64,000 bases of DNA, taken from positions 47,485 to 111,484 of the forward strand of contig WSYC01000016.1 of NCBI GenBank assembly GCA_009773635.1. Reading direction: 5' to 3'. Positions 57,294 through 64,000 of the stretch are shown piece after piece. Within the stretch, counting starts at the first letter, position 1; each line of letters begins with the position of its first letter. This DNA comes from Beijerinckiaceae bacterium. Lineage in GTDB: Bacteria; Pseudomonadota; Alphaproteobacteria; Rhizobiales; Beijerinckiaceae. The notes beneath the pieces were generated by a model. That model ran no database searches. It saw nothing but the letters and a program-made list of their open reading frames with translations, and had not been told where the DNA came from. Both the position numbers and the translations under genes were made by a program.

Positions 57294-57712
57294 GTAACCG
57301 CCTTCCAGAAATAGTAGAAATCGAAGCCTGCCGGATGATCCTTGATCCGGCCGAACTCGGTGAACCCCATCGCCTTGTAGAAATCCGGCGCCTGAAACGA
57401 CCAGGTGGAGAGGTGCATATGCGTCGCCCCGAATTTACGGGCCTCGGCCTCCGCCATGTCGAGCAACCGCTTGCCTGTGCCGGTGCCGCGCTGGCTCTCG
57501 TCGATCCAGAGGAGGTCGATAAGGAGATAGTCCATCCGCAATTCGCCGATGAGACCGCCGATAACTGCACCGGCGTCATCCCGCACCGACAGCGCGAGGG
57601 GAAACCGGTCCCGCGGAACCGGCAAGAACCGGTCGTTGTAGCGGCTCAGTCCGGCGGAAACCGCCGCCTTGATCTCGTCATACCGATCCGTATCCAGCCG
57701 TATGTCGGGCAT
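57290..57712 (-). CDS. GNAT family N-acetyltransferase
   Basis: 140 residues. The acetyl-CoA motif is ESQRGTGTGKRLLDMAEAEA, followed by FGATHMHLSTWSFQAPDFYK and the typical end MGFTEFGRI. Substrate unknown. It overlaps the HAD gene by 4 bases and begins 4 bases after the cobS stop, so it is part of the same transcript. Confidence 0.88.
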   Translation of the reverse strand: MPDIRLDTDRYDEIKAAVSAGLSRYNDRFLPVPRDRFPLALSVRDDAGAVIGGLIGELRMDYLLIDLLWIDESQRGTGTGKRLLDMAEAEARKFGATHMHLSTWSFQAPDFYKAMGFTEFGRIKDHPAGFDFYYFWKAVT

Positions 57713-57716
57713 GGCC

Positions 57717-58724
57717 TCAGCTCAGCGCCACGTTGACCGCGCTCTCCTTCAGCTCCTGCCCGAACGAGCGCTGGAAGAACTCGGCGACCAGCTGGCGTTC
57801 GAGTTCATCGCACTTGTTGAGGAAGGTGAGGCGGAAGGCCATGCCGATATCACCGAAGATCTCGGCATTCTCGGCCCAGGTGATCACGGTGCGGGGCGAC
57901 ATCACGGTCGAGAGTTCGCCGTTGATGAAGGCATTGCGGGTGAGATCCGCCACGCGCACCATGCGGTTGACGATCTCGCGCCCTTCCTTGCCCTTGTAGT
58001 GCTTGGCCTTGGCGAGGACGATATCGACCTCCTTGTCATGCGCGAGGTAGTTCAGCACCGTCACGATGTTCCAGCGGTCCATCTGTGCCTGGTTGATCTG
58101 CTGCGTGCCGTGATAGAGGCCGGAGGTATCGCCGAGGCCGACCGTGTTGGCGGTGGAGAACAGGCGGAACGCCTTGTGCGGCTTGATGACGCGGCTCTGG
58201 TCGAGCAGCGTCAGCCGGCCGGCGGCTTCGAGCACGCGCTGGATGACGAACATCACATCCGGGCGGCCGGCGTCGTATTCGTCGAACACGAGCGCGACAT
58301 TGTGCTGATAGGCCCAGGGCAGGATGCCGTCCTTGAACTCGGTGACCTGCTTGCCCTCTTTCAGCACGATCACATCCTTGCCGATGAGATCGATACGGCT
58401 GACGTGGCTGTCGAGGTTCACGCGCACACACGGCCAGTTGAGCCGCGCGGCGACCTGCTCGATATGCGTTGATTTGCCGGTGCCGTGAAAGCCGGTGACC
58501 ATCACGCGGCGGTTATAGGCAAAGCCGGCAAGAATCGCGAGGGTCGTGTCCTTGTCAAAGAGGTAATCCGGGTCAAGGTCCGGCACGTGTTCCGTGCGAG
58601 CCTTGTAGGCGGGAACAACGAGATCGCTGTCGATCCCGAAGGCTTCCCGGACGGAAACGGTGGTATCCGGCTCGCCGTTGGTGTTTTCGGCGTGCGTATT
58701 TTCGGCTAGCGCGGTCACAGACAT
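57717..58724 (-). CDS. cobS: aerobic cobaltochelatase subunit CobS
   Basis: About 335 residues, AAA+ ATPase. Walker [21 protein letters not shown], Walker [21 protein letters not shown], sensor region [20 protein letters not shown]. Begins with the CobS-type N-terminal segment ([20 protein letters not shown]). It powers cobalt insertion with CobT. The ATG at 58724 follows an in-frame TTG, which is the less likely start. Confidence 0.96.
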   Translation of the reverse strand: MSVTALAENTHAENTNGEPDTTVSVREAFGIDSDLVVPAYKARTEHVPDLDPDYLFDKDTTLAILAGFAYNRRVMVTGFHGTGKSTHIEQVAARLNWPCVRVNLDSHVSRIDLIGKDVIVLKEGKQVTEFKDGILPWAYQHNVALVFDEYDAGRPDVMFVIQRVLEAAGRLTLLDQSRVIKPHKAFRLFSTANTVGLGDTSGLYHGTQQINQAQMDRWNIVTVLNYLAHDKEVDIVLAKAKHYKGKEGREIVNRMVRVADLTRNAFINGELSTVMSPRTVITWAENAEIFGDIGMAFRLTFLNKCDELERQLVAEFFQRSFGQELKESAVNVALS

Positions 58725-58784
58725 CAATCACCCGAAGGCCGCTCGGAGCGAGCCCGGCCCTTTCTTTTGCATGCGGAACAGGGC

Positions 58785-59378
58785 CTACGCGAGGCCCACG
58801 GATTTGAGATAATTATAGGCGTCGATGATCGCACGCAATTTATCTTCGCGCGAGCGGTCACCCTCGTTGAGATCAGGATGGAGGCGTTTTGCAAGCTCCT
58901 TGAAACGTCGGCGAATGGTCACCTTGTCGGCGCTCTCGTCAAGCCCCAGCGATTCGAGCGCCTTGAGCGCGGCCTTGCCGACGCTCTTGCGCTGCCCGGC
59001 CGCCTCGCGGGCGCGCCGCAACCGGTCGAGCTTGGCCCGCAGCAGCGACGCCGCATCGATTTTCGAGTCCGGCGCGACCGTGCCGTTGACACCGACTGTC
59101 CAGGTGGGCCGGTGTCCGGTCAGCGAATCCTTGTGGTAGTCCTGCACGGCGCTGTCGGTCATGCCGGCGAAGTAATTGTAGGTCTGGTTGTATTGTTTCA
59201 CGTGCTCAAGGCAGAACCGGAAGAACTGACCCTCGTGATCCCTGCCTTTCGGTGCGCGGAATTCGCCCTTGCGGGTGCAGCCGGCGTGTTGACAGCGCGG
59301 CTCCTGATCCGGGCGCACCTCTTCCGCCGCCGGCTTGGACCGGATCTTGTCAAAGAGGGGAGAATTGAGATTCATCAT
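58785..59378 (-). CDS. J-domain protein with C-terminal DnaJ domain
   Basis: 197 residues. The J domain is at the C-terminus (about 130-197) with the HPD motif in KELAKRLHPDLNEGDRS; it would stimulate a DnaK partner. The N-terminal part has CQHAGCTRKGEFRAPKG and a FCLEHVKQYNQTYNYFAGM stretch, a possible metal or protein contact. This form, next to cobS and diverging from bolA, is conserved in Rhizobiales. Starts at 59378 or 59375 are equivalent. Confidence 0.9.
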   Translation of the reverse strand: MMNLNSPLFDKIRSKPAAEEVRPDQEPRCQHAGCTRKGEFRAPKGRDHEGQFFRFCLEHVKQYNQTYNYFAGMTDSAVQDYHKDSLTGHRPTWTVGVNGTVAPDSKIDAASLLRAKLDRLRRAREAAGQRKSVGKAALKALESLGLDESADKVTIRRRFKELAKRLHPDLNEGDRSREDKLRAIIDAYNYLKSVGLA

Positions 59379-59511
59379 GGTCCGAGTTTAGGTTCGGCGG
59401 CTACCGGAGGGCAAGCACGGGATATCACCCTTGATATCGCACTTGCAAAAAAACCCGGCAAGTGTAGCCGGGAGACATGTGCACCCGGAAGACACGTGTA
59501 GCTGAGCAAGC

Positions 59512-59829
59512 ATGAACGGATCGGATACCAGAACCATGACGACAAGCCTCGGAACAACAAGTCCCGGAACAACCGCCGACCGCATCCGCGAAACCCTGCT
59601 CACGCTCGCCCCCGCCACCCTCGATGTGATCGACGACAGCGAAAAGCATCGCGGTCACGGCGGCTGGCGCGAAGGTGGAGGCACGCACTTCCAGGTTCGC
59701 ATCCGCGCGGCGGCTTTCAACGGGCTGAGCCGGGTCGAATGCCATCGGCGCATCAATGCCCTGCTCGCTGCGGAATTCGCACGCAGGTTGCATGCACTGG
59801 CCATCGATGCCCGCGGCGTGGAGGCCTGA
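59512..59829 (+). CDS. bolA: BolA family protein
   Basis: 105 residues. The BolA core: RIRETLLTLAPATLDVIDDS, FQVRIRAAAFNGLSRVECHR (with the conserved RV-x-x-HR near the end) and LHALAIDARG. BolA proteins work with monothiol glutaredoxins in iron sensing and cluster handling. Start at 59512 or at the ATG at 59536. The 133-bp divergent gap to the J-domain gene holds small ACCCGG-containing inverted repeats but no clear promoter. Confidence 0.92.
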   Translation: MNGSDTRTMTTSLGTTSPGTTADRIRETLLTLAPATLDVIDDSEKHRGHGGWREGGGTHFQVRIRAAAFNGLSRVECHRRINALLAAEFARRLHALAIDARGVEA

Positions 59830-59935
59830 GGCGGCGTCGCAAAGGCCAAAATCGGAGACGGGACTGGACTTTTATCCCCTGCCATGGTGAAACCCGGCGA
59901 GGGCGAGCCGCCCTGAAGGTCCCATGTCTTAACCC

Positions 59936-61222
59936 ATGTTAGCGGTCGAACTTTTCGTCGTTCTCGGTCTTACGCTGCTGAACGGCTTTTTCTCGATGTC
60001 GGAGATGGCGGTCGTTTCGGCGCGCCGGGCCCGGCTTGAGGCAATGGCAGAGGCCGGGCATCCCGGCGCGGCCCGCGCGGCTGAGCTTTCGAAAGATCCT
60101 TCGCGGTTCCTGTCGTCGGTCCAGTTCGGCATCACGTTGATCGGCATTGCCTCCGGCGCGTTCGGCACGGCGACGCTCGGCCAGAAACTCGCGGATTTCC
60201 TCGGCACCTTCCCGTTGCTTGGCGTTTATGCCGAGCCGCTCGCCTATGCGATCGTCGTCATTCTCATCACCTTCCTGTCGCTGGTGCTGGGCGAACTCGT
60301 GCCCAAACGCATCGCGCTTGCCTATCCAGAGGCAGTAGCATCACGGGTCGCCAAGCCGCTGGCCATCATTGGCGCGGTCGGGCGCCCGATCGTCAATCTT
60401 CTGGGGTTTTCGAGCGCGCTGATCCTCACACTGCTGCGGGTGCCGCAAACCCGCGATCACACCGTGACCGAGGAGGAAGTGCACACGATCCTGGAAGAGG
60501 GCACGGAATCTGGCATCATCGCCCCGGCCGAACGCGCGATGGTGCGCGAAATCATCGGCCTCGCCGATCGTCCGGTGTCCGATATCATGACCCGGCGCAC
60601 CGAGGTCTACTGGGTTGATGTCGCCGATGACCCGAAGGTCTTGCGGGCCGAGCTCCGGCAATGCCCGTTCAGCCGGGTGGTGGTTGCCAAGGGCGGGTCG
60701 ATCGACGAGCCGCTCGGCTATGTCCACAAGAAGGACCTGCTGGACCTTCTGCTGGAGGGTAAACCGCTCGACATCGAAAAGAACGTGCGGGAGCCGATCT
60801 TCGTGCCGGAGGTTTCATCCGTGCTCGATGTGCTCGAACTCTTCCGTGAAAAGCGCAATCACTTTGCCTTCGTGCTCGATGAATTCGGCACCTTCGAAGG
60901 TGTGTTGACCCTGACGGACATGCTCGAAGCCATCACCGGGGACATCCCGGAAGAGCACGAGGTTGCCAGTCGCTCGGTGATCGAGCGTGCCGACGGCACG
61001 TTCCTGGTCGATGGTCGTACCGAAATCGATGAACTCGAGGAAAAGCTTGGCATCGAAGTGCCCTCCGATGCGCGCTTCCGCACCGTCGCCGGCTTCGCGC
61101 TGGAAGCCTTCGGGCGCATCCCCGCCGATGGCGAGATCGCCGATCTCGACGGCTGGACCGTCGAAGTCATGGATATGGACGGACGGCGCATCGACAAGTT
61201 GCTGTTCCGCCGCAAGGACTGA
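59936..61222 (+). CDS. CNNM/CorC-like transporter-associated protein (hemolysin family)
   Basis: 428 residues. An N-terminal CNNM membrane domain with about three to four spans (LFVVLGLTLLNGFFSMSEMA, AIVVILITFLSLVLGELVPK), a CBS pair at about 205-330 (SDIMTRRTEVYWVDVADDPK, VLDEFGTFEGVLTLTDMLEA) and a C-terminal CorC_HlyC domain (VDGRTEIDELEEKLGIEV). Such proteins are linked to magnesium or cobalt transport; the hemolysin name is historical. Single gene. Confidence 0.92.
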   Translation: MLAVELFVVLGLTLLNGFFSMSEMAVVSARRARLEAMAEAGHPGAARAAELSKDPSRFLSSVQFGITLIGIASGAFGTATLGQKLADFLGTFPLLGVYAEPLAYAIVVILITFLSLVLGELVPKRIALAYPEAVASRVAKPLAIIGAVGRPIVNLLGFSSALILTLLRVPQTRDHTVTEEEVHTILEEGTESGIIAPAERAMVREIIGLADRPVSDIMTRRTEVYWVDVADDPKVLRAELRQCPFSRVVVAKGGSIDEPLGYVHKKDLLDLLLEGKPLDIEKNVREPIFVPEVSSVLDVLELFREKRNHFAFVLDEFGTFEGVLTLTDMLEAITGDIPEEHEVASRSVIERADGTFLVDGRTEIDELEEKLGIEVPSDARFRTVAGFALEAFGRIPADGEIADLDGWTVEVMDMDGRRIDKLLFRRKD

Positions 61223-61254
61223 ACAAGGCAGGATCCGGATCGAATGCCCTTGTG

Positions 61255-62469
61255 TCAGCGCGGGCGCGACGGCGCGAAGGCGTAGATCGCGACGGAAACC
61301 AGCAGCAGCACCGCGAAAGCCAGATGCAGGTTGGCATAGGTTTCCGCCGCAGGAAGACCGGCCTTCTTCATCCCTTCGACGGCATGACCGGAGAAAATCT
61401 GCACGACACCGGTACCCCCGATCGAAACGAAGTTGATGAAGGTGATGCCGCGTCCGATGACATGGCCGGGCATGAAAAGCCGCCCATGCGCGATCAGCAC
61501 GGCGTAAGTCACGCCGAACAGTCCGGCGATGCAGATCAGCACAAGCGAGCCCGCCAGCGGCAGCCCAGGCCAGAGCCCCAGCGCCAGAAACGCAAGACCA
61601 CACATCAGGTTGCCAGTGAGCACGACCCACTTCGTGTTGTTGATCCAGCCTGCGATCGGCCCGGCCAGGATCGCGGAGCCAGTCATCGCCAGGGCAAGCG
61701 CGAGCACGGCATTGCCGCGCGCGATAAGATCAAGCCCATAGACCTCGCCGAAAAACGGCCCGATCCAGAGCGAGCGCTCGGTAAAAACCGGGCCGGAAAT
61801 CGCAAAGCTCATCACCAGGATCGGCCAGAACGCCGGCAAGCGCAGGAGATCGAGAATATCGCCGAAGAGTGACCCTCCGGCAGGCGCTGCCTCGCTTGGC
61901 GGATCACGGAAAATCGCGAAATTGAGCAGCGCCACCAGCGCTGTCACTGCTGCAACGATGCGAATCGCGCTCCGCCAGCCGACAGCATCGACCAGCAGCG
62001 CCAGCGGTGTCGCCGCGACGAGACTGCCGATCAGCCCGCAGGCGAGAAACACGCTGCCAAGCGAGGCAAAGCGCGCCGGCTCCTCGGTTTTGGCGAAAAA
62101 ATAGAGCGTGCCCATCAGCAGCGGCGCGCACCCCACTCCCACCAGCGCCATGCCGGTAACGGCCACGGGATGCGAGCTGGCAGAGGCAAAAAGCAGGGCT
62201 CCAACGACCGCCGAGAGCATCATTCCGCCGATCGTCCGGCGCGGACCGAGCCTGTCAAGCGCCACACCGACCGGAAACTGTGACAGCGAGAACGCAAAGA
62301 ACCAGGCCGAACCCAATTCGCCGAACTCCTTCGGCCCGATCGCGAGATCGCGCATCAGGTCATCGGCGATGACGGTCAAAAACGAGCGATAGAACTGGCT
62401 CAGCAGATAACCGCAGGCAGCGACAAAAAAGATTGCACGCCGCCTGCCGATCGAAAAGGTCGAAGGCAT
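61255..62469 (-). CDS. MFS transporter
   Basis: 404 residues with about twelve membrane spans. The loop motif between spans 2 and 3 is VALDRLGPRRTIGG. The first span region is RRAIFFVAACGYLLSQFYRS. This resembles the alphaproteobacterial MFS group often annotated as nitrate/nitrite or sugar-phosphate-like permeases, but no substrate can be assigned. It converges with the CNNM gene and is 110 bp from the thiolase gene with a palindromic repeat in between. Confidence 0.85.
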   Translation of the reverse strand: MPSTFSIGRRRAIFFVAACGYLLSQFYRSFLTVIADDLMRDLAIGPKEFGELGSAWFFAFSLSQFPVGVALDRLGPRRTIGGMMLSAVVGALLFASASSHPVAVTGMALVGVGCAPLLMGTLYFFAKTEEPARFASLGSVFLACGLIGSLVAATPLALLVDAVGWRSAIRIVAAVTALVALLNFAIFRDPPSEAAPAGGSLFGDILDLLRLPAFWPILVMSFAISGPVFTERSLWIGPFFGEVYGLDLIARGNAVLALALAMTGSAILAGPIAGWINNTKWVVLTGNLMCGLAFLALGLWPGLPLAGSLVLICIAGLFGVTYAVLIAHGRLFMPGHVIGRGITFINFVSIGGTGVVQIFSGHAVEGMKKAGLPAAETYANLHLAFAVLLLVSVAIYAFAPSRPR

Positions 62470-62530
62470 GCTAACGTGCCTTCCGGTGATCTGAAGCCAT
62501 CACGCCTCGCATACACTTCTTTTCTTGGTC

Positions 62531-62574
62531 GCATTTTCTTCACGCAAACCGGTTTCCACTTTGCTTGAAAATGC
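62531..62574. repeat. short dispersed palindromic repeat, copy 4
   Basis: 44 bp with arms GCATTTTC and GAAAATGC; 39 of 44 positions match the element at 352-395. On the minus strand the core is AAGTGG-AAA-CCGG. It sits directly after the thiolase stop. Confidence 0.75.
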
Positions 62575-62580
62575 TTGCAT

Positions 62581-63747
62581 TCAGCGAATGCGTTCGAGGA
62601 TCGAGACGTAGTTCGCCACCGCGGCGCCACCCATGTTGAAGATGCCGCCGAGCTTGGCGCCTTCGATCTGCATGCCTTCCGGCGCCTCGCCACAGAGCTG
62701 CATCGCGCTCAGCGCGTGCATGGAGACGCCGGTCGCGCCGATCGGATGCCCCTTGGCCTTCAGCCCGCCGGACGGATTGACCGGCAGCTTGCCGGTCTTC
62801 TCGGTCCAGCCCTCGAGGATCGCGCGCGCGCCCTGCCCCGGTGCCGTCAGGCCCATGGCCTCGTATTCGATGAGCTCGGCGATCGTGAAGCAATCGTGCG
62901 TCTCGACAAAGGAGAGATCGTCGAGCGTGAGCTTTGCCTGCTCCAGCGCCTGCTTCCAGCCGCGGGCGCAGCCCTCGAAGGCGAGGATGTCGCGCTTCGA
63001 CATCGGCAGGAAATCCTGCACATGCGCGAGCGAGCGCAGGAGAACCGCGCGTTCCGCGCTCATCGCGGTATCGATATCCGCGATCACCAGCGCTGCCGCG
63101 CCATCCGAGACGAGGGAGCAATCCGTGCGCTTGAGCGGGCCGGCGACGAAGGGGTTCTTGTCGCTCTCCGTGCGGCAGAACTCGAAGCCGAGGTCCTTGC
63201 GCATCTGCGCATAGGGGTTCGAGACACCGTTCTTGTGGTTCTTGGCAGCGATCTGCGCCAGCGCGTCCGATTGATCGCCGTAGCGCTGGAAATACCCGCC
63301 GGCGATCTTGCCAAAAACTCCGGCAAACCCGCCGGGCGTGCCGCCATCCTCCGGCAAGTAGGAGGCCTTGAGCAGGTTCGCGCCGATTTCCGCACTCGGC
63401 GTGCGCGTCATCTGTTCGACACCGACAACCAGCACGACTTTGGCCGCTTTGGCGGCGATGGATTTGGCAGCCTGATGCACCGCCGCAGAGCCGGTAGCGC
63501 AGGCATTCTCGACCCGCGTCGTCGGCTTGAAGCGCAAGGCCGGGTCCGCCTGAAGCACCAGCGAAGCCGTGAAATCCTGCAGCGAGAACCCGGCATTGTA
63601 ATGCCCGAGGTAGATTTCATCGACCTCCTCGGCAGAAATCTTCGCATGAGCCAGCGCATCGCGCGCGACCAGCGTGATCAACTCCTCGAGGCTTTCCTCT
63701 TTCTTGCCGAAACTCGTATGCGCCCAGCCGATGATCGAAGCACTCAT
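62581..63747 (-). CDS. acetyl-CoA acetyltransferase / SCP-x type thiolase
   Basis: 388 residues of the thiolase family, SCP2/SCP-x branch. The acyl-carrying Cys is in TTRVENACATGSAAVHQAA; the active-site His lie in FVETHDCFTIAEL and GGLKAKGHPIGATG. It could cleave or form beta-ketoacyl-CoA in fatty-acid or sterol-like side-chain breakdown. The substrate is unknown. No DUF35/OB partner protein, often paired with this class, is visible in the window. Confidence 0.9.
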   Translation of the reverse strand: MSASIIGWAHTSFGKKEESLEELITLVARDALAHAKISAEEVDEIYLGHYNAGFSLQDFTASLVLQADPALRFKPTTRVENACATGSAAVHQAAKSIAAKAAKVVLVVGVEQMTRTPSAEIGANLLKASYLPEDGGTPGGFAGVFGKIAGGYFQRYGDQSDALAQIAAKNHKNGVSNPYAQMRKDLGFEFCRTESDKNPFVAGPLKRTDCSLVSDGAAALVIADIDTAMSAERAVLLRSLAHVQDFLPMSKRDILAFEGCARGWKQALEQAKLTLDDLSFVETHDCFTIAELIEYEAMGLTAPGQGARAILEGWTEKTGKLPVNPSGGLKAKGHPIGATGVSMHALSAMQLCGEAPEGMQIEGAKLGGIFNMGGAAVANYVSILERIR

Positions 63748-63904
63748 CGTTCACTCCTCAAGAGGTCAAACAGGTGGTCAAAGTATCGGCAGATAGTTCA
63801 ATTTTTAACATTGAAGCGCAATCGCAAAAAGCGAGGCCCCATCTTGCGCAAAGTGAAATGGCATCATCTGGCATGAGCTGATCGCATGCGTGCCCGACGT
63901 CCCT

Positions 63905-64000
63905 AGGGTCCAGACTCATAACCAGTAACTGACGGTTGCCGCGATGCAGACTGCGGCGAGGAAGTTGACGGCGTTCCGGTCATAGCGGGTGGCGACGCGC
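63905..64000. mobile_element. right end of an IS5-like insertion sequence (cut by window edge)
   Basis: Contains the 3' end of a transposase gene followed by a GGGTCCAGAC terminus next to CTAG, a common IS5-family target. The other end lies outside the window, so the limits and the target duplication cannot be confirmed. Confidence 0.55.
63916..64000 (-). CDS. IS5-like transposase, C-terminal fragment (cut by window edge)
   Basis: The last 27 residues, RVATRYDRNAVNFLAAVCIA and then ATVSYWL before the stop. The R(I/V)ATRYD-x2-A-x-NFLAA pattern is the conserved end of IS5/IS427-type DDE transposases. Whether the full gene is intact cannot be seen. Confidence 0.75.
   Translation of the reverse strand, partial: RVATRYDRNAVNFLAAVCIAATVSYWL

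Noticed and set aside
1..64000. CRISPR arrays, toxin-antitoxin or phage-defence systems
   Set aside because: No regularly spaced repeats, cas genes or known defence domains were seen; the tandem repeats at 48200-48325 are coding.

Overview
The window is GC-rich, gene-dense chromosomal DNA of an alphaproteobacterium, most likely a member of the Hyphomicrobiales (Rhizobiales). This rests on neighbourhoods typical of that order: prfA-ptsP-lysC, ppiC-argJ-mutT beside secA, xerD beside aroK-aroB, helicase-S4-fdxA-carD-rpoH, and rpmB-cobT-cobS-dnaJ-like-bolA. An NdvA-type glucan exporter, a FixNOQP-FixGHIS oxidase cluster and short palindromic repeats of a kind known from the order agree with it. 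I cannot name the genus. Most of the window is core or housekeeping sequence. The only clear mobile element is the cut-off end of an IS5-like insertion sequence at the right edge.

Layout. 1-8.5 kb: translation (prfA), nitrogen PTS (ptsP), aspartokinase (lysC), ubiquinone synthesis (ubiG), a minus-strand run of DUF1178, nitrilase, grxC and comF, and a methyltransferase diverging from comF. 8.5-15.3 kb: a short Flp-type pilin, mutT-argJ-ppiC, secA and a second methyltransferase-like gene. 15.3-22.8 kb: a lipoprotein L,D-transpeptidase, accA, xerD with a tiny membrane protein, aroKB and ndvA. 23-27.6 kb: a MotA/MotB stator pair, a CAP-domain lipoprotein and a large MscS-type channel.

27.7-36.8 kb is a complete cbb3 cytochrome oxidase module on the minus strand: structural genes ccoNOQP, assembly genes ccoGHIS, and an FNR/FixK-type regulator upstream. 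An FNR-type box sits in front of ccoN. Two genes here, ccoO and the regulator, are broken by single-base indels in short G/C runs. 36.9-42 kb is a ugp glycerol-3-phosphate ABC operon with a creatininase-family enzyme between ugpA and ugpE. In front of ugpB is an array of four PhoB half-sites at an exact 11-bp period, and an intrinsic terminator separates ugpB from ugpA.

42-51.5 kb: a DUF4337 protein, tRNA-Arg(CCT), an SNase-like protein lacking expected catalytic residues, an M48 protease lipoprotein, rpoH, carD, fdxA, an S4 RNA-binding protein and a SUV3-like helicase with a repetitive tail. A 669-bp gene-poor stretch (51452-52120) follows; together with the helicase 5' end it is strikingly rich in GANTC (CcrM methylation) sites. 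52.1-63.9 kb: a DUF3108 protein, rpmB with a good promoter and terminator, a phytase-like esterase, cobT/cobS with a HAD hydrolase and a GNAT enzyme between them, a J-domain protein, bolA, a CNNM/CorC-like protein, an MFS transporter, a thiolase and the IS remnant.

I found no clear new multi-gene system. The observations most worth checking are the GANTC cluster, the in-frame palindromic insertion in the nitrilase gene, the dispersed palindromes that share one core, the PhoB array on a ugp operon carrying a creatininase, and the paired frameshifts in the cbb3 module.
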